This document shows positions 34,044-46,022 of a stretch of DNA of 64,000 nt, piece after piece. The notes beneath the pieces were generated by a model. The model was not told the origin of the DNA and did not search any database. It worked only from the letters and a program-made list of their open reading frames with translations. The position numbers and the translations under genes are program-made. Origin of the DNA: Podaxis mareebaensis (Eukaryota; Basidiomycota; Agaricomycetes; Agaricales; Agaricaceae); the NCBI GenBank assembly GCA_018524725.1, contig JAEUWP010000061.1, positions 38,764-102,763 of the forward strand. Reading direction: 5' to 3'. Every line of letters starts with the position of its first letter. Positions within the stretch are counted from its first letter, which is position 1.

Positions 34044-35483
34044 CTATGCAGTTTTCCCCGTCTCCCTAGATTTTCCTTTTGATATGCTACCCGATTCCCT
34101 AGGACTCCCACTGGACGATCCTTCTCCGCTTTTCCTTTCACCTCTCGATGACCCAGCCGTTTGTCCTACTGCGGCCCTTCTGTCCTGGGCACCCTTCTCT
34201 TCAACACGGACTTTACGTTGTCGCGCGTCTGCCAAAGCTTTCTGCCGTGCTCTAATCTCCTGCTGCCTCATGATCTCCTTATCCTTCCGGGCATATATCC
34301 TCTTGACCGCCTCCTGCGTCTTCTGTCTCATCTTATCTAGATCCGCAGCGAACTGTCGATTGAGTTCCGCCTGCCGCCGCGCCTCCTTCATCTCCAACTC
34401 TTGGAACATGCCCAAAACCTGACCATGACAAAAGGCTCAGTGTTAGATCAACGATCGAGCGCATCTATTCCTCACGTCCTCATTGGTACAATACTCCCAA
34501 TATTCCTCCACAAGAACCCGTATGGTGCTATTCCTCGGCGTCTTGATAATCCTAACCGCATCCGAGTAGTCTTCCTTCTCCTTGTCCTTCTGCCTCTGAC
34601 GTTGTATTATTTGCTGCTGCTGCTGCTCGTACCACTCCAGCATGTCTTGACCAGGCTGGATTTGGATGGAACGTTTTCCATCCCGATGACGGAGCTCCAG
34701 CATACTACCCGTCCATACGCGAACGATATGAATCATCATTCCCGGCAACCAATGACACGTGTTTGGGAAGATCTGGAAGAGCTCCCTTGAGCGATTGAGC
34801 CTCATCGCAATATACACCAGCTCCCATACGAACAACCATTTACACTTGGGCTGTGAGGTAGAAGGAGAGAAGGCGCGAGGTGTCATAGTAGCCATAGTTG
34901 GCGTCGCATCGAGTTCGGGAGCGGGTAGTTTGAGAATTGCGACAGTCTCGTCAGTTTCGTAAAGCCATGGGCGGGCAGATATCCGTACACGATCAACATG
35001 CATATATTTGAGTCGCGCGTTGGAGACGTATTGTCGATACTTGACGAAATCGGCTTCGGAAGGACGAGCGTCGAAAGGTTTCCTCTCCTCGAAGATTTGG
35101 CGCTCTCGTGTGCGATCTGGATGTGCGCCTCGAGGGTCCCAGCCAGTAGTTGGCTTTCTGTACTTGACTCTTTCGAAAGTGAGGTAGCCATTGCCTGTAG
35201 GGTCTTTTGTCTCCGTTCTTGCGACGGTAGCGACGATGTATTCGCGACAGGTTTTCGGTGCGGCCTTCTTGGGCAGTCGCTCCCGCATCACTCGTAGTTC
35301 AACAACATACCAGGCATCTAAGCCCAACTCCTCTTCCTTGATGTAATATACGTTCGTTGGTGAACCCCAGAAATCCTCCACGGGGTACGTATCAAGCCAG
35401 TACCACCCATCGGGTTCTTTTTGCTTGGGCTTGATACCTACTGCGCCTAGGACGGAGCGCAAGCTTGAGCGCATGAGGGTCAA
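34044..35483 (-). CDS. Unknown protein with C-terminal coiled coil, paralogue 1 (460 aa)
   Basis: Two exons: 35483-34476 and 34418-34044, joined by a 57-bp intron (GTGAGG...GTCAG). Visible blocks: a Trp/Tyr-rich N-terminal segment (DGWYWLDTYPVEDFW), CREYIVATV...YLTFERV, a central hydrophobic block LFVWELVYIAMRL followed by NTCHWLPGMMIHIVRVWTG, then VRIIKTPR, and a charged Gln/Arg/Lys-rich coiled coil with a Ser/Gly-rich tail. The same blocks in the same order, and an intron at the corresponding position, occur in the neighbour at 36093-38497, so the two are tandem paralogues. No database family is recognised. The conserved Cys-aromatic NC/TC-x-W element recalls Cys-protease-like folds, but this is speculation. 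Confidence 0.82.
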
Positions 35484-36092
35484 GTTGCAGGAGAATGACT
35501 ATGTGGCGGGATGCAAGAAGGGAATGATAAGAAAGAAGCTTGTACCTTGATATATCACGTTGTGACCATATGGGCTTAAAAAGTTGAATACCATTCATTA
35601 CCGATGATTGTGTGCCAATTCCTCAAGAACCGTATTTTAATCTATGACAGGCGAATCATAAGCGCTAAGCGCTCCCTCAGGCTCCGGAAGTTTCGACCAG
35701 TATTCTACACTCTTCTACCTTCACGAATCAACGAACCTCCTCTTTTCAGGAGCGCTGTCCGGGGTAAAGGGGAGCAGAGGAAGTGTTGAACGGGGCCGGC
35801 GGGTAAAGGGGAGTCGCGTCTAGTGAAACGCGGCTGCGCGTATGTTGCAGTGGCCGCCTAGGCGATTGTATAGGGTAGCGAGTGGAAGGTTGGCAAGCAG
35901 AGGAAGCGTTGAACGGGGCCGGCGCTCCGGAATACGATGGACATCAGTTCGCGGCGCAGTGACGAATGACCATCAAGTTGGTGACCGTTCCTGCCCTCCG
36001 CCACTAGATAAATCACCAGGCCACACACAAAACTGACAAGTTCTCTACCTTACGCGATTAGGATTCTAAGTAGATCGTCAACAAACCTGTTT

Positions 36093-38497
36093 TTATTGTT
36101 CTGCGGGCTCGGATGAATCGGACGATTGATCCTCATCGGCATCTTTTAAGGATCTCTTGGGAGATTTGGTGCGTGCTCGGTGCGCCATTTTGTATTCTTT
36201 CATCCTCCTTTCCATCTCCTCCTCGAGTTTTTTCTCAAACTCCTCTTGCAGCCTCCTTCTCTCCTCCTCACGTTCCCTCCTCTCAGCTTCAAGTGCATCC
36301 TGAAGCTTCCTCGTAACCTGATCTTGTTTCTTTCTCTCCTCTTCAACTGCTTCCCTGACCTTCTCCGCCTCCGCCTCTTCGCGTTTTTTCCTCTCAGCTT
36401 CGGCTTCTTCTCGCTTTCTTCTCTCAGCTTCAAGTGTTTCCTGGAGCTTCTTCACAGCCTCGGCTTCGGCCTCTCGTTTCCCTCGTTCAGCTTCTAGCGC
36501 TTCCTGGACCTTCCTATCGACATCTGCCTCTGCTTCCTCCCGAGCCTCCTGGAGTTTCCTCGTAGCTTCAACCTCGGCCTCCTTGCGCTTTCTGATCTCA
36601 GCCTCGATCGCCAGTTGAATTATCCTCATCTGCTGAGGCGTATTGTCTACGAAGTTGACGTGAACCTGCCGCTCTGTTAACATAATATGAGCAACGACGA
36701 AAGCGAGAGACTCACCTGATCCTCGAACCTCACGATGGCTCCATGCCATTTCCTTATTAGAGCGTAAACAGTGAAAAGCCTCGGTGCCTTAACAATTCTA
36801 ATTGATCTCAAGAACGTCCCCATCCGCCCACTATTAATCCACAACATAACCTCAGTGGAAGGTTTCATTCTATCAACCTGATCTCCCTCCCCTGATATCG
36901 AGGCATCAATCCCCGTGAACACCCTGATGACGTGGAAGATCATCCCCGCGAACCAGTAGCAATTCCGCGTGAATATTCGATATAACGATGTGCATTTATG
37001 AAGCCGACACGCAAGGACCACAAGTTCGTATAGATATATGTAGTTTCGCGAGGGAAGAGGTGGTAATGAGTCGTATTGGATGGTCGAAAATGAGCTTCTT
37101 CTCCTAAGACGGAAGCGGGAAGACCTTGTTACGTTGGATATACTGGTGTTTACTCGCAAGAGGGGATGGCCGGAAAAATGAAATGCCTCCGTAGAGAGGG
37201 AGCGGGTATTCAAGTAGTCACCTAGAGGACCAGAACTAATGGGTGCTTCACCGTCATCGATGTTAGATGAAGCGAAAGGAAGTTGGTCTAGGAAGGTGGA
37301 GTGGGGTGCGTCGTTGGGTGAAGGATTCGAAATGGGGGGTGGTTGATCACCAGCTTGTATTCGACTAGGAAGTGATGGCGTGCTAGCGCTTGGGTTTACG
37401 GAAAGACGCTTGTTCCTGTGAGCGCCCAAGGGGTGAGAGCTGCGAGATGCATGCGGGACTGAACTGGCTTTGGAAATCGTACGAGGCCGGACACCAAGGT
37501 TCAGGTCATGTTGAAACGTAGTAGCCTGGCTGGAGTGAGGGGAATCGGGAGGGTCACTGTTGGTGGGAACGTCTCCGATGCTGGATGCTATGGAATGGTT
37601 GCTCGATATCGCGCTGTTGTTGGAGGCTGTGCGCTGGACGGAGGTAAGAGCAGGATTGTGTTGAGAGAGGTTATCCTGGCTATGGTGAGAGGGAAGGGGG
37701 TTTGGAGTGGTGGCGGGAGTAGATTCGTTTGTGGGTGCAACTGTCTGGGCCCCAAGGTTTTCCACGGAGTCCGGATTGATTCCGTCGGGTCGTCCTAGGA
37801 CAATCCAAGCGACTTCTATATCGGAAGACCTTCTGTAAGGACGATCAATTAGCTGGTATCTGTCATCAGCTAAGATCAGGTCCTTCGAGCTTGACTCGGA
37901 GGCATTGCTGACCAAGTCCTTGGCCGCAAAGAACATCCCGAGCATGCCCGCGATCCCCTCCGACTGTGGGGACGTCGAGCCTTGCGTACTCGCACTTTTG
38001 GGGGCGCCCTCGTCATCCGACTGATGACTCCAGTGTTGTGGGCCGGTGCCGAAAACCTTGTCTTCCAGATTACGGTCTGGCGCAAAAGAAAAGTCGTTTA
38101 CTTCTTCCTCATTCCTCTGCTCCTCATCCTCCTGGCCGGACTCAGGCTTCCGCCCAAGGTCCTCCTCTTTTTTCTTATCCGTATTCAGCTGTCCTGCAGT
38201 GCGTTCAAAAAGTAAATAATATTCCCGCTTGTCGGTACGGCTGTCAGACCTGATGGTGGCGACGAGGTATTCGTGGAAAAAGGACATCCGCATTGCAGGC
38301 TCTTTCCATATTGAAAGCCGAGTCACGTAAAACGATTTGGCCCTGGGAATTCCCTTGGCCGTGTAAAATGCAGTGTAGAATAACCAGAGGTAGTCAACGG
38401 GTCCCTCGCTGAATCCAACATCCAGCTCGCCCCAGGCCTTCAAGAGGGACCGCCGGTCAGCACTGTTGATGCTCGACGTTTCGCTTTGTGCGTTCAT
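36093..38497 (-). CDS. Unknown protein with long C-terminal coiled coil, paralogue 2 (786 aa)
   Basis: Two exons: 38497-36716 and 36671-36093, joined by a 44-bp intron. N-terminal block VDYLWLFYTAFYTAKG; FHEYLVATI...EYYLLFERT; a long Ser/Pro/Asn-rich disordered insert absent from paralogue 1; then the shared block YIYLYELVVLACRL...RNCYWFAGMIFHVIRVFTG and IRIVKAPRLFTVYALI. The last ~170 residues are an almost uninterrupted Glu/Arg/Lys/Ala heptad-like coiled coil, with a basic-acidic tail (KSPKRSLKDADEDQSSDSS). Probably a scaffold or oligomeric protein; no enzymatic motif is certain. Acceptor TAACAGAG is chosen over TAACAG because only it keeps the coiled-coil frame. Confidence 0.85.
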
Positions 38498-40546
38498 GAG
38501 AGATAGGTGCGGTAGTTGGGGGTTATGGAAGAGGACGAAAGGATAAGTATGATGTGTTGCCTAAGTCGTGGACGGATCGGCGAATCGATATGTATTGGCG
38601 GATGAGCGAGTATTGCCCATATGACCATGGTGATTGCCGCCCCTATCAATGATGGACTCCGGAATTTAGCACTCACGTAACTGCTGGCCTGCCCTCGCAT
38701 CGCCAGTATAGGTTATGGACTGGGAAGTGATGGTAATAGAAAGCCTGTTCTCTGCAGGGGCTCTGAATTCAACAGAGGGCTTGTTCCAACACCAGTAAAC
38801 TTGAAGCTTCTCGGTATAGGCTCTTGTACCATAGGCAGGTTCCTTGATGGTTTACCGACACATTTTTGTGTAGGGGGATCAAAATTGAAAGGGGAAGGGG
38901 GACAAGTTTTCAGGAGCGACGGCACAACGGGGCATTATCGGCGGACCAGTGAGTTTGGGAAAGACGAGTTAGGAAGAGCATTCCGTTGCTTTGTTCATGC
39001 CCGGCGATGGAACCTTGGAGCTTCGGAAGTTGATATAAAGTGATTATTTCACGGGGATTGGGTGTGAGAACAAAGGGAAGACGACTTAGGAACTTACCGT
39101 ATACATTCATTCCACCCGATCTTAGTCTTCACAAGGGTGAACGGATAGTGTCGGTCTGAGCAGCAGCTCGATTGGCGTGACGCATATATCGTCTAAGGAC
39201 GATATTTGGGTCTTCGACGGAAATCGTTGGTAAGGGTGTGGCTCCATCGGTACAGAACTCCGCACGTTCGGACGAGGACCCGGGCAGCCTCTCCGAAACC
39301 GCAGACTTGGCTAAGTTAAGCTCAAGTGGATTGATATGGGGGCAAACCATAAGGGCACTTCGTACCATGGAAAATATGAAGCGGGTCGAGTATGTACTAG
39401 TTCAAAAGAAAAGAAGAAGGCAAATGCAAATTCAGACTATATATGATACTGATTTCAGGCTCAGATGTGTTGGCAGGCATTGTCTGTGATCGGAGTCACA
39501 AAGTAGCAGGTGTGCCGAAATTATCCCTACATACGTGGGCCAAACCGTGTTAAACGCCCACGTTCACGACAGAGTATTTGTTTCAACACTACTAGTTGAG
39601 TTCGAGTAGCTTTTCTAGCTACGACGACAACGTTAGATATGATGAAAAGATAGCATAGAATAAGAATTTCATTTCTTACTATATCCGCTAAGGACAGCAA
39701 GATGCTATGTGTCGTTCACTCGGATGGATGCTGGTATAGTTATGGTTATCCTTCAGGGAACAACTTGATCATACCGAATCTCTTCCAAATAAGCACTCAG
39801 TCCCAGTGGAGTCCAGCCCGCGTCTCCCAGCTTGCGTTGTGGATGATTTGACTGCCTAGGCATTTTTCTGAAGGCGACTCTGATGATACAAGTTGATTAT
39901 ATACATTGCGATCCATATTTAATAGTTGCTGAAACCCATAAGGGACTGATGCTCCACTGGCTCTGGCTCTGAGAGTAGACAATGCTCACCGATTTGTATG
40001 GACACAGTCACATGGTGCCGGATTCGGGTAGGGCATCAATGGTACCTGCAGTTGCTCAAGAGATATCCCATTAAAAGTGCAAATATCCCTCGAAGATAAC
40101 AGCGGGTCCGCCAATGCCAGAGATTGTCGAATAGCGCAATTTCTCGTCAGCGCGAGGGTCAAATTCCCTTCTCATGGTCTTCGTCCTGTCCTTCCAGGTG
40201 GATATGGCTTCGAGGCTCAGGGCATCGTGGTAATCTGAGACACGATTTGAGAATGTATCAGTACAAGGAATTATTGAAGGTAGGTGCTTCGCTTGGAACT
40301 GAGAGCGATAGACACACCAGGGTCTTCCAAGCGGAGCCAGCGGGTTCTGATAAGGGTCTTCGCCTGACCCAAGTCACTATAGTTCTGATGCCAGATGAGG
40401 CCGAGGCGCCCGGTATAGGGCAGATGGTTTGGGAACTATAAAATACAAAAAATAATAACTATTACACCGCCGAGAGAGTATCATACATACACCGTATAGG
40501 ACAAACCATTACACAACGAAAAACTAAAGCGTACGAACCAGATCAA
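38498..40546. other. Intergenic, no gene recognised
   Basis: 2 kb between two minus-strand genes. Frames at 38801-39043 and 39238-39489 have no recognisable features. Presumed promoter of the 36093-38497 gene near 38500-38700. Confidence 0.4.
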
Positions 40547-42367
40547 CTAGTTCTCAATCTCAGCATCTCCCCGACAGCCCAGCTTCGCAAACACTTTTTT
40601 CAGCGCTGCGAGAGCCTTTGCCACGCCACCCTTCTCCTTTGACTCGGTGCTAGATGTTGAGGATGACCGAGCGCGAGAGCTATGTCTGCTTTCACGGTCG
40701 TGTTCAACCGCTGGTTGGGGTTCTGTCTCCGCGGGTACGTCTCCTTGCTGCGTGGCTTTCGCATCGGGTTGGGGCTTCTGCGTGTCTTCTTTCTTCTTGG
40801 ACGATTCCGCAGCAACCGGCGGTTGTACGGGAGGTGGCGTCTGTCCCTGTTCAGCACTGGGCGAGACGTCGATCACAGGCGTTTCCTCCGTTGTCTCTTT
40901 CTCAGCCTTTTCCTTTTCCTTCTTCTTGTCCTCCTTCTTGCCCTTCTTGCCCTCCTTGTCCTCCTTGTCCTTCTTGTCTTCCTTGTCCCCCTTGTCCCCC
41001 TTGTCCTTCTTCCCCTTCTTTTCCTTCTTTTCCTTTTTGTCCTCCTCGGCCTCCTTATCCCCCTCTTCGCTCTTACCCTTGGTCTTCCCACCCTTCTTCC
41101 GACTGAACACCTTCACAAACCCGATCTTCCCCACCAATGCCTTGACGCTCTTGATACTCTTCACACTCTTCGCCTTATCCTTCGTTTTCTCTTCACCATT
41201 AGCCGACCTTAACTGGTCATGCGACCCGTTCTGTGCTTCCTCCACGGCGGCTTCCTCGAGAGCGGCGCCAAGGTCTTGGAAACTTCCGTCCCAAGAAGAT
41301 CCAGGAGCACTAGGTGGACGCGGGACGGAACTGATAGACTGCCACGCCGCACTTGAAGTCGTGAGCAGCTGCGGGTATCGCGTATACACAACACGGATCT
41401 GCGCACGCCAACAATAAAATTAAATGTACATCAGAAGTAGAATTCTGGAGAAACCACGTACGGTGTTATAGTAGTCCAAATAACCACCCTTGATCTTACT
41501 CCACCTGGCGTACAACTCCGCATCACGCTGGTCGGTGGAGGGTAGGAGAGTCGAGTCGGGAGACATGAGCTCTTCCTCGAGCCATTCCCACCATGACGTC
41601 AAATCGAGCATGCTTCGCGAGAATTGGTTGAGGAGGTTGAGGTTTGCGACGAGGTCCGTGCCAACCTCTTTGAGACTGATACGGCGGGTAGCGGCTGGAC
41701 AACGGATGATGAGATGGATTAGGTTTATGCAATGGGCGGTATGGGGGGACTCACGTTGTTGAGGGTCGGGAGGTACCAGCACGACGGTATCTTTATCTTT
41801 GGTCACGGCAGCAATCTATCGAAATCATATCCAAAATGAAATGACGTGAGTCACAGAAGGACGCGCAACAATAGAATAATACAAACCTTGAATATCTCCT
41901 GCTGCACGTTTTTGAAAGTATCGCTTGTCTTCAAACAATGTCCATGTCCATGCGCTGCCATAGTCTGCAACATTTCGGGTGTCGAAAGGGCCGCAGTGTA
42001 TTTGTCTGTGGGCGCAACTTGACCAGGAGGGGCGAACGGGTCGCATAGGGATGCAGCGTCACTAGCCAACTTGTAACCAATTTGTGCTACTAGCATGCTC
42101 GTGTCGACTGCTTGGATGAGTCCGAGGATTTTGCTGTTTGTTTTGGGAACGAGAGGAACATTGGGGTTCTCAATACTGTACGGAACAAAGAGAGAGATGT
42201 GAGAGGTAAAATACAGCGATGTGATGGTGGAAGACGTACGGGAGTCGCATTTGGCAGAACGGGGCCAGCCGCTCAACTGTCTTGCGTGTGATTCTGGCGA
42301 GGGGGACGGTTTCCAACTCGGGTTCGGGCCTTCGAGGTCGCGAGGTTGCTGATTCTTCAGAGGCCAT
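40547..42367 (-). CDS. Unknown protein with Lys/Glu/Asp-rich C-terminal tract (520 aa)
   Basis: Five exons: 42367-42240, 42175-41887, 41815-41755, 41694-41462, 41398-40547. Start ATG 42367 (MASEESATSRPRRPEPELE); the frame continues upstream but that part looks non-coding. The N-terminal ~270 residues look folded and helical, with motifs such as HGHGHCLKTSDTFKNVQQEIFK and LTSWWEWLEEELMSP. The rest is a highly charged low-complexity tract (KK/EK/DK repeats over ~70 residues), then a Pro/Gln-rich segment and a short basic end (ALAALKKVFAKLGCRG). No known domain. The charged tract makes long antisense frames (40647-41417 and others), which are shadows. Confidence 0.8.
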
Positions 42368-43254
42368 CAAGGTTAAAGCTCCAAAGAGTAACAGTGCAAA
42401 TCTGCAAAAGGGAATGACGGCGTAAGATAGTGAAGAGAAAGAAGTCGAGTCGAGTGTCGAACACGCATTGTTTCCTGCTTTATAGGCTATCTTAAATAGG
42501 GCGGCATCTGAGTTCAGATGTCTAAGAATACACATCGGTTCATAAGACGATTGAATGGGGGGCACGACAAAGCATCGTGGCGGCACAGGTTGTTAGGGCT
42601 AGATCAGAGTTGAGGGAGCCCGGTAACACGGAAGGATCTGGAGGTCAAGTCGGGAAGGTTCAGGAGAGTTGAAGAACAGGGCGGGGATATGCAACGCGTC
42701 ACGCATCATGCATCAAAAAAGTCAAACGCGAACAATAGTGCGCGATTAGATACGTACGTGCATGTATCAAACTATAGCCGGTGGGCGTTGGGGATGTCAG
42801 GGTGGGGTGTGCACAGCCACAAGCCTCGTTGCCTGAAGGTGGCAAACGCGTGTTAGAGATGCGCGTGTTGGGTATGCGCAGTTCCATATTCCGGACCTTT
42901 TGACGAGTAGATTGAAGTTTCGCCAAGTTCTCGGCTTCTTAGTAATGACTACACGTTTCTTGACATCATCCCAAAGAGACCGAGGAACGCCTAACCCAGA
43001 AACATCGAAAGGAGCAGACAATATGACGTTCACAGCATTAGGGCAATCTGGACATTGGACGTAGATGACGCATCTCCAGTACGCTGCAAAGGACAGGAGG
43101 AAGAATGTTCGAGAGCTTGGAGTAACTCGCCGAAATAGTCGGCGATCGACGAAGGCTGCCCTGATCTGGCGAGTAAATAGTAGATAGAAAAGGCAGGATG
43201 TGGTCTATTAAAATGAGTAGGTTTTGTTAAATTACGAACAATGTGATGTGTTAT
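42368..43254. other. Intergenic, no gene recognised
   Basis: Upstream of the minus-strand gene ending at 42367 and downstream of the small gene at 43255. Only short frames; no repeats or RNA seen. Confidence 0.4.
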
Positions 43255-43709
43255 TCATTGGTCGTTTTCGAGACTGAATTTCCTATTCTTGTACTCCTTG
43301 GCCCACTGCACGCAGGTCGTTTAGTCAAGATACGAGGTGCGTCGAGCAACACTCACCAGCATGGAAGGAATGAACCGATTGGGCTGGACTACCCGTTGCT
43401 ATAGTCCAAGTTTCGTGACATTCATAGTGTGCAGAAACGGAGAACAGCGTACCTCATGGTCAGCGCTGACCTGCCACACCGCGTAGGTAACAGCAAGGAT
43501 TCCGCCACAGGCAATAACGGTGTTGGAAGCCCAGTTGGAGGGTCGGACCCACCAGCCACCTGCATCGGAGTGAGACGGTTGAAGTGGTCACTGGGATGCC
43601 ACCTTACCTGCTGGCGACCAGACGTATTTCGGATATGGATACCTAGCACCACCACCCTATGTCCACAAAGTAAGCGGCATTCTCAGAAAGCAGGGCTTGG
43701 GCGTACCAT
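43255..43709 (-). CDS. Small single-span mitochondrial-type protein (83 aa), complex I accessory-like
   Basis: Five tiny exons: 43709-43707, 43656-43608, 43559-43453, 43398-43357, 43305-43255. The first coding exon is the ATG alone; all joins keep frame. The protein begins MGGGARYPYPKYVWSPAGGW, continues WVRPSNWASN, has one hydrophobic segment (TVIACGGILAVTYAVW) and a charged C-terminus with RFIPSMLWAKEYK. This MGGG-PYPK-WSP-GGWW arrangement is what I recall from short conserved fungal proteins attributed to respiratory complex I accessory subunits; that assignment is from memory and uncertain, the gene model is not. Divergent from PEX3 across 177 bp. Confidence 0.82.
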
Positions 43710-43886
43710 TGTTACTACAGACGACGAAAGGTAGATGGAGGAACGAGCTTGTGCTTGTTTGGACGACTTCGGGAGCAAAGAAACCCTAACCACATGATGT
43801 GAGTAACCCTAACCTCGGTTGATTCATGGCATGTGTTTCTGGAGCTCAAGGCATTTAACCAATGCCAATCGCCGGTATCCGTCCCA
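43710..43886. promoter_or_regulatory. Bidirectional promoter with two telobox-like AACCCTAAC boxes
   Basis: The 177 bp between the start codons of the small respiratory-type gene (minus) and PEX3 (plus) contain AACCCTAAC at 43782-43790 and again at 43805-43813, in the same orientation, 23 bp apart. AACCCTAA is the telomere-repeat-like motif found in many fungal promoters of growth-related genes. No TATA box is evident. Confidence 0.55.
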
Positions 43887-46022
43887 ATGCTCTCTACCCT
43901 CAAAACCTATGTCAATGACCGCAAGTCTGGTATCGCAAAAACAGCCGGCTTCGTCGGCGGCTTGTATATTACAAAACATTATATAAGTGACCGCCTCGCC
44001 GAGGTCAAAGCCCGCCTTGAACAAGAGAGAGCAGCAAGGGACAAGTGCGTTGGCATTACTTTCATATCCAGATTGGTCGTTGCTGAAACCGTGCCCAGCC
44101 TCAGAAGGCGCTTCCAACAAACCCAGGATGACATCTCCTATACCGTCCTCGCACTTCTGCCCACACTTGGCGACAAGATACTCGAAAACATGGACGTCGA
44201 GGCTATTACACGAGAACTACAGACTAGAAGCAAGGCGAGGAACGCACGGCTTTCTTCTCAAGCATCATCGAGTCTTGCGTCGAGTATCGACGTTGTGCAG
44301 GAACACGAGGTGCTGTCTGAGAATGGGTCTGTTGCGCCGTCGGTCGCGTCCACGAATTTCTCACTGGCAGAGCTGGATTCCGGTGCTCCGACCCGTGAAT
44401 CAAATGGTGTTCAGAGTGATGTGCAAGCATCTGATTCTGCACAAGATCCCATGTCAAGCTCTATCATTACCACATCGACACATGATTCCGCCGCCTCGGG
44501 AGAGAATGTCTCTGGAAGTAGTTCACAACTAGTACGTTGAGCAGTCGTTTCCTTGTGGTCTACTTCACAACACATGTGTCATATAGTCAGACAACCTATT
44601 GAGCTCCTCCGTCATCTCCAACTCGTCAGATACCCGAACAAAAGCCGAGCTTTGGAATGAAGTTAAGATGTTAAGTGCGTTTAAAACCTCACATCCCTGG
44701 CCTTTCCTATTGACTTGATTCATTCAGCCTTTACTCGCACCCTCACAACCCTCTACTCCACCACCCTCCTTTGTCTCCTTACGACCGTGCAATTGACAAT
44801 ACTAGCACGCGGGAAATATGTGCATGCTGTCCTTCAACAAGAACGCGATGAGCGAGTGCGAGAACGACTAGAATCCGAACTATCTCTCACAAAGCTACTA
44901 TTCGGCAGTAATAAAGGACTGGAGGATCTGATGTCGAGAGACTTGGAGGCGTTCTTAGGCGAACAAGATACTGTGGATGACGAGGCCATCCCAGAAGACG
45001 TCGAGAACAAGTATCTCACGCTGAGCTGGTGGCTGCTGCATGTCGGATGGAAGGATGTGGGAGAACGCGTACGACGCGGTGTGGAAGAAGTCTTTGAAGG
45101 GTTTGTTCAGTCCATTCTTCAAACTAACTCAGAAAGACTGATATTCTCCAGCGTATCGCTAAAGACAAAACTAAATATCATGGACCTTCACCGCCTCGTG
45201 AGCGATGTACGGCGGCGCGTCGAACATGAAATCACTTTCGAAGGCAACGAGCGACGAATCAAGTAAGCCATCCACCTACTCTTCCCCGCATTAACCTCCT
45301 CTAACGCCGACGCGTACCGATCAGCTTCCTCTCCACACTCCTCCCACCGACACCCGAAATGGTCCAACACGTATTCACGCAAGGCGGTTTCCCGAGCTCT
45401 GTTGACGAACCCCCCTCACCAAGCTTCGGCGAAAAAAACACCCAAGCTTCCTCAACATCCCTCTCCTCATCCCAACTCTCCCACTCCAACTACTTCCTCT
45501 CAGCGCTTAACAACACCGCCGACCCATTCAGCGTTTTCAACCCTAATCCCAATGCCACTGGCGCATCATCAACACCCGCACTGATACCGAGCGATATCCA
45601 AACCCTTCCATTACCAAATCCTCACCCACACACAGCCGACTTGCCATTTACATCCCTCCTAGACGAAACCCGCGCGGTTATATGCTCGTCGGATTTCGCG
45701 TTGGTGTTGGAGAATTGTTTGGATCGTGCGATGGATGTGTTATTTAATGGATTGGAGAGGAACGTGTTTGTGGATAGTTCTGTTGAGCCTGGAGAAGAGG
45801 TGAGAATTCGATTGGCGGGGCTGTTGCCAGGCTTGAGTCGGTGGAGCTCGTTGGCGCTTAGAGGTTTGCCTTGTGAATTGGTTGATGTGAGTGTCGTTTT
45901 CGTTCTCCCTGTGCTGTGGTTTGCTAATTTTTTTTTCCCTTGTTTAGAATGTTTTGGGGACAAGAGAGTCGTCGTGTCTCTCAGCTATTGTGTTTTCGAA
46001 GTTTGAGGAGAAATTCCGATAA
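43887..46022 (+). CDS. PEX3: Peroxin 3 (peroxisomal membrane protein import)
   Basis: Docks PEX19 at the ER/peroxisome membrane and is needed for insertion of peroxisomal membrane proteins. Seven exons: 43887-44044, 44099-44531, 44587-44674, 44728-45100, 45152-45262, 45325-45886, 45948-46022; 599 residues. Start MLSTLKTYVNDRKSGIAKTA followed by a short membrane segment (GFVGGLYITKHYI) as in PEX3; an in-frame upstream ATG (43833) would add 18 residues unlike the family. Then RRRFQQTQDDISYTVLALLPTLGDKI, the ELWNEVK...TRTLTTLYSTTLLCLLTTVQL core, and the C-terminal LLDETRAVICSSDFALVLENCLDRAMDVL block. Longer than usual because of Ser-rich inserts (~110-190 and ~410-470). Ends KFEEKFR. Confidence 0.93.

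Noticed and set aside
36113..36497. Phe/Ser-rich plus-strand frames
   Set aside because: Antisense of the Glu/Lys/Arg coiled coil of the 786-aa gene.
40647..41417. 256-codon Ser/Phe/Leu-rich plus-strand frame that looks membrane-like
   Set aside because: Antisense of the Lys/Glu low-complexity tract of the spliced 520-aa gene, whose exon joins all keep frame.
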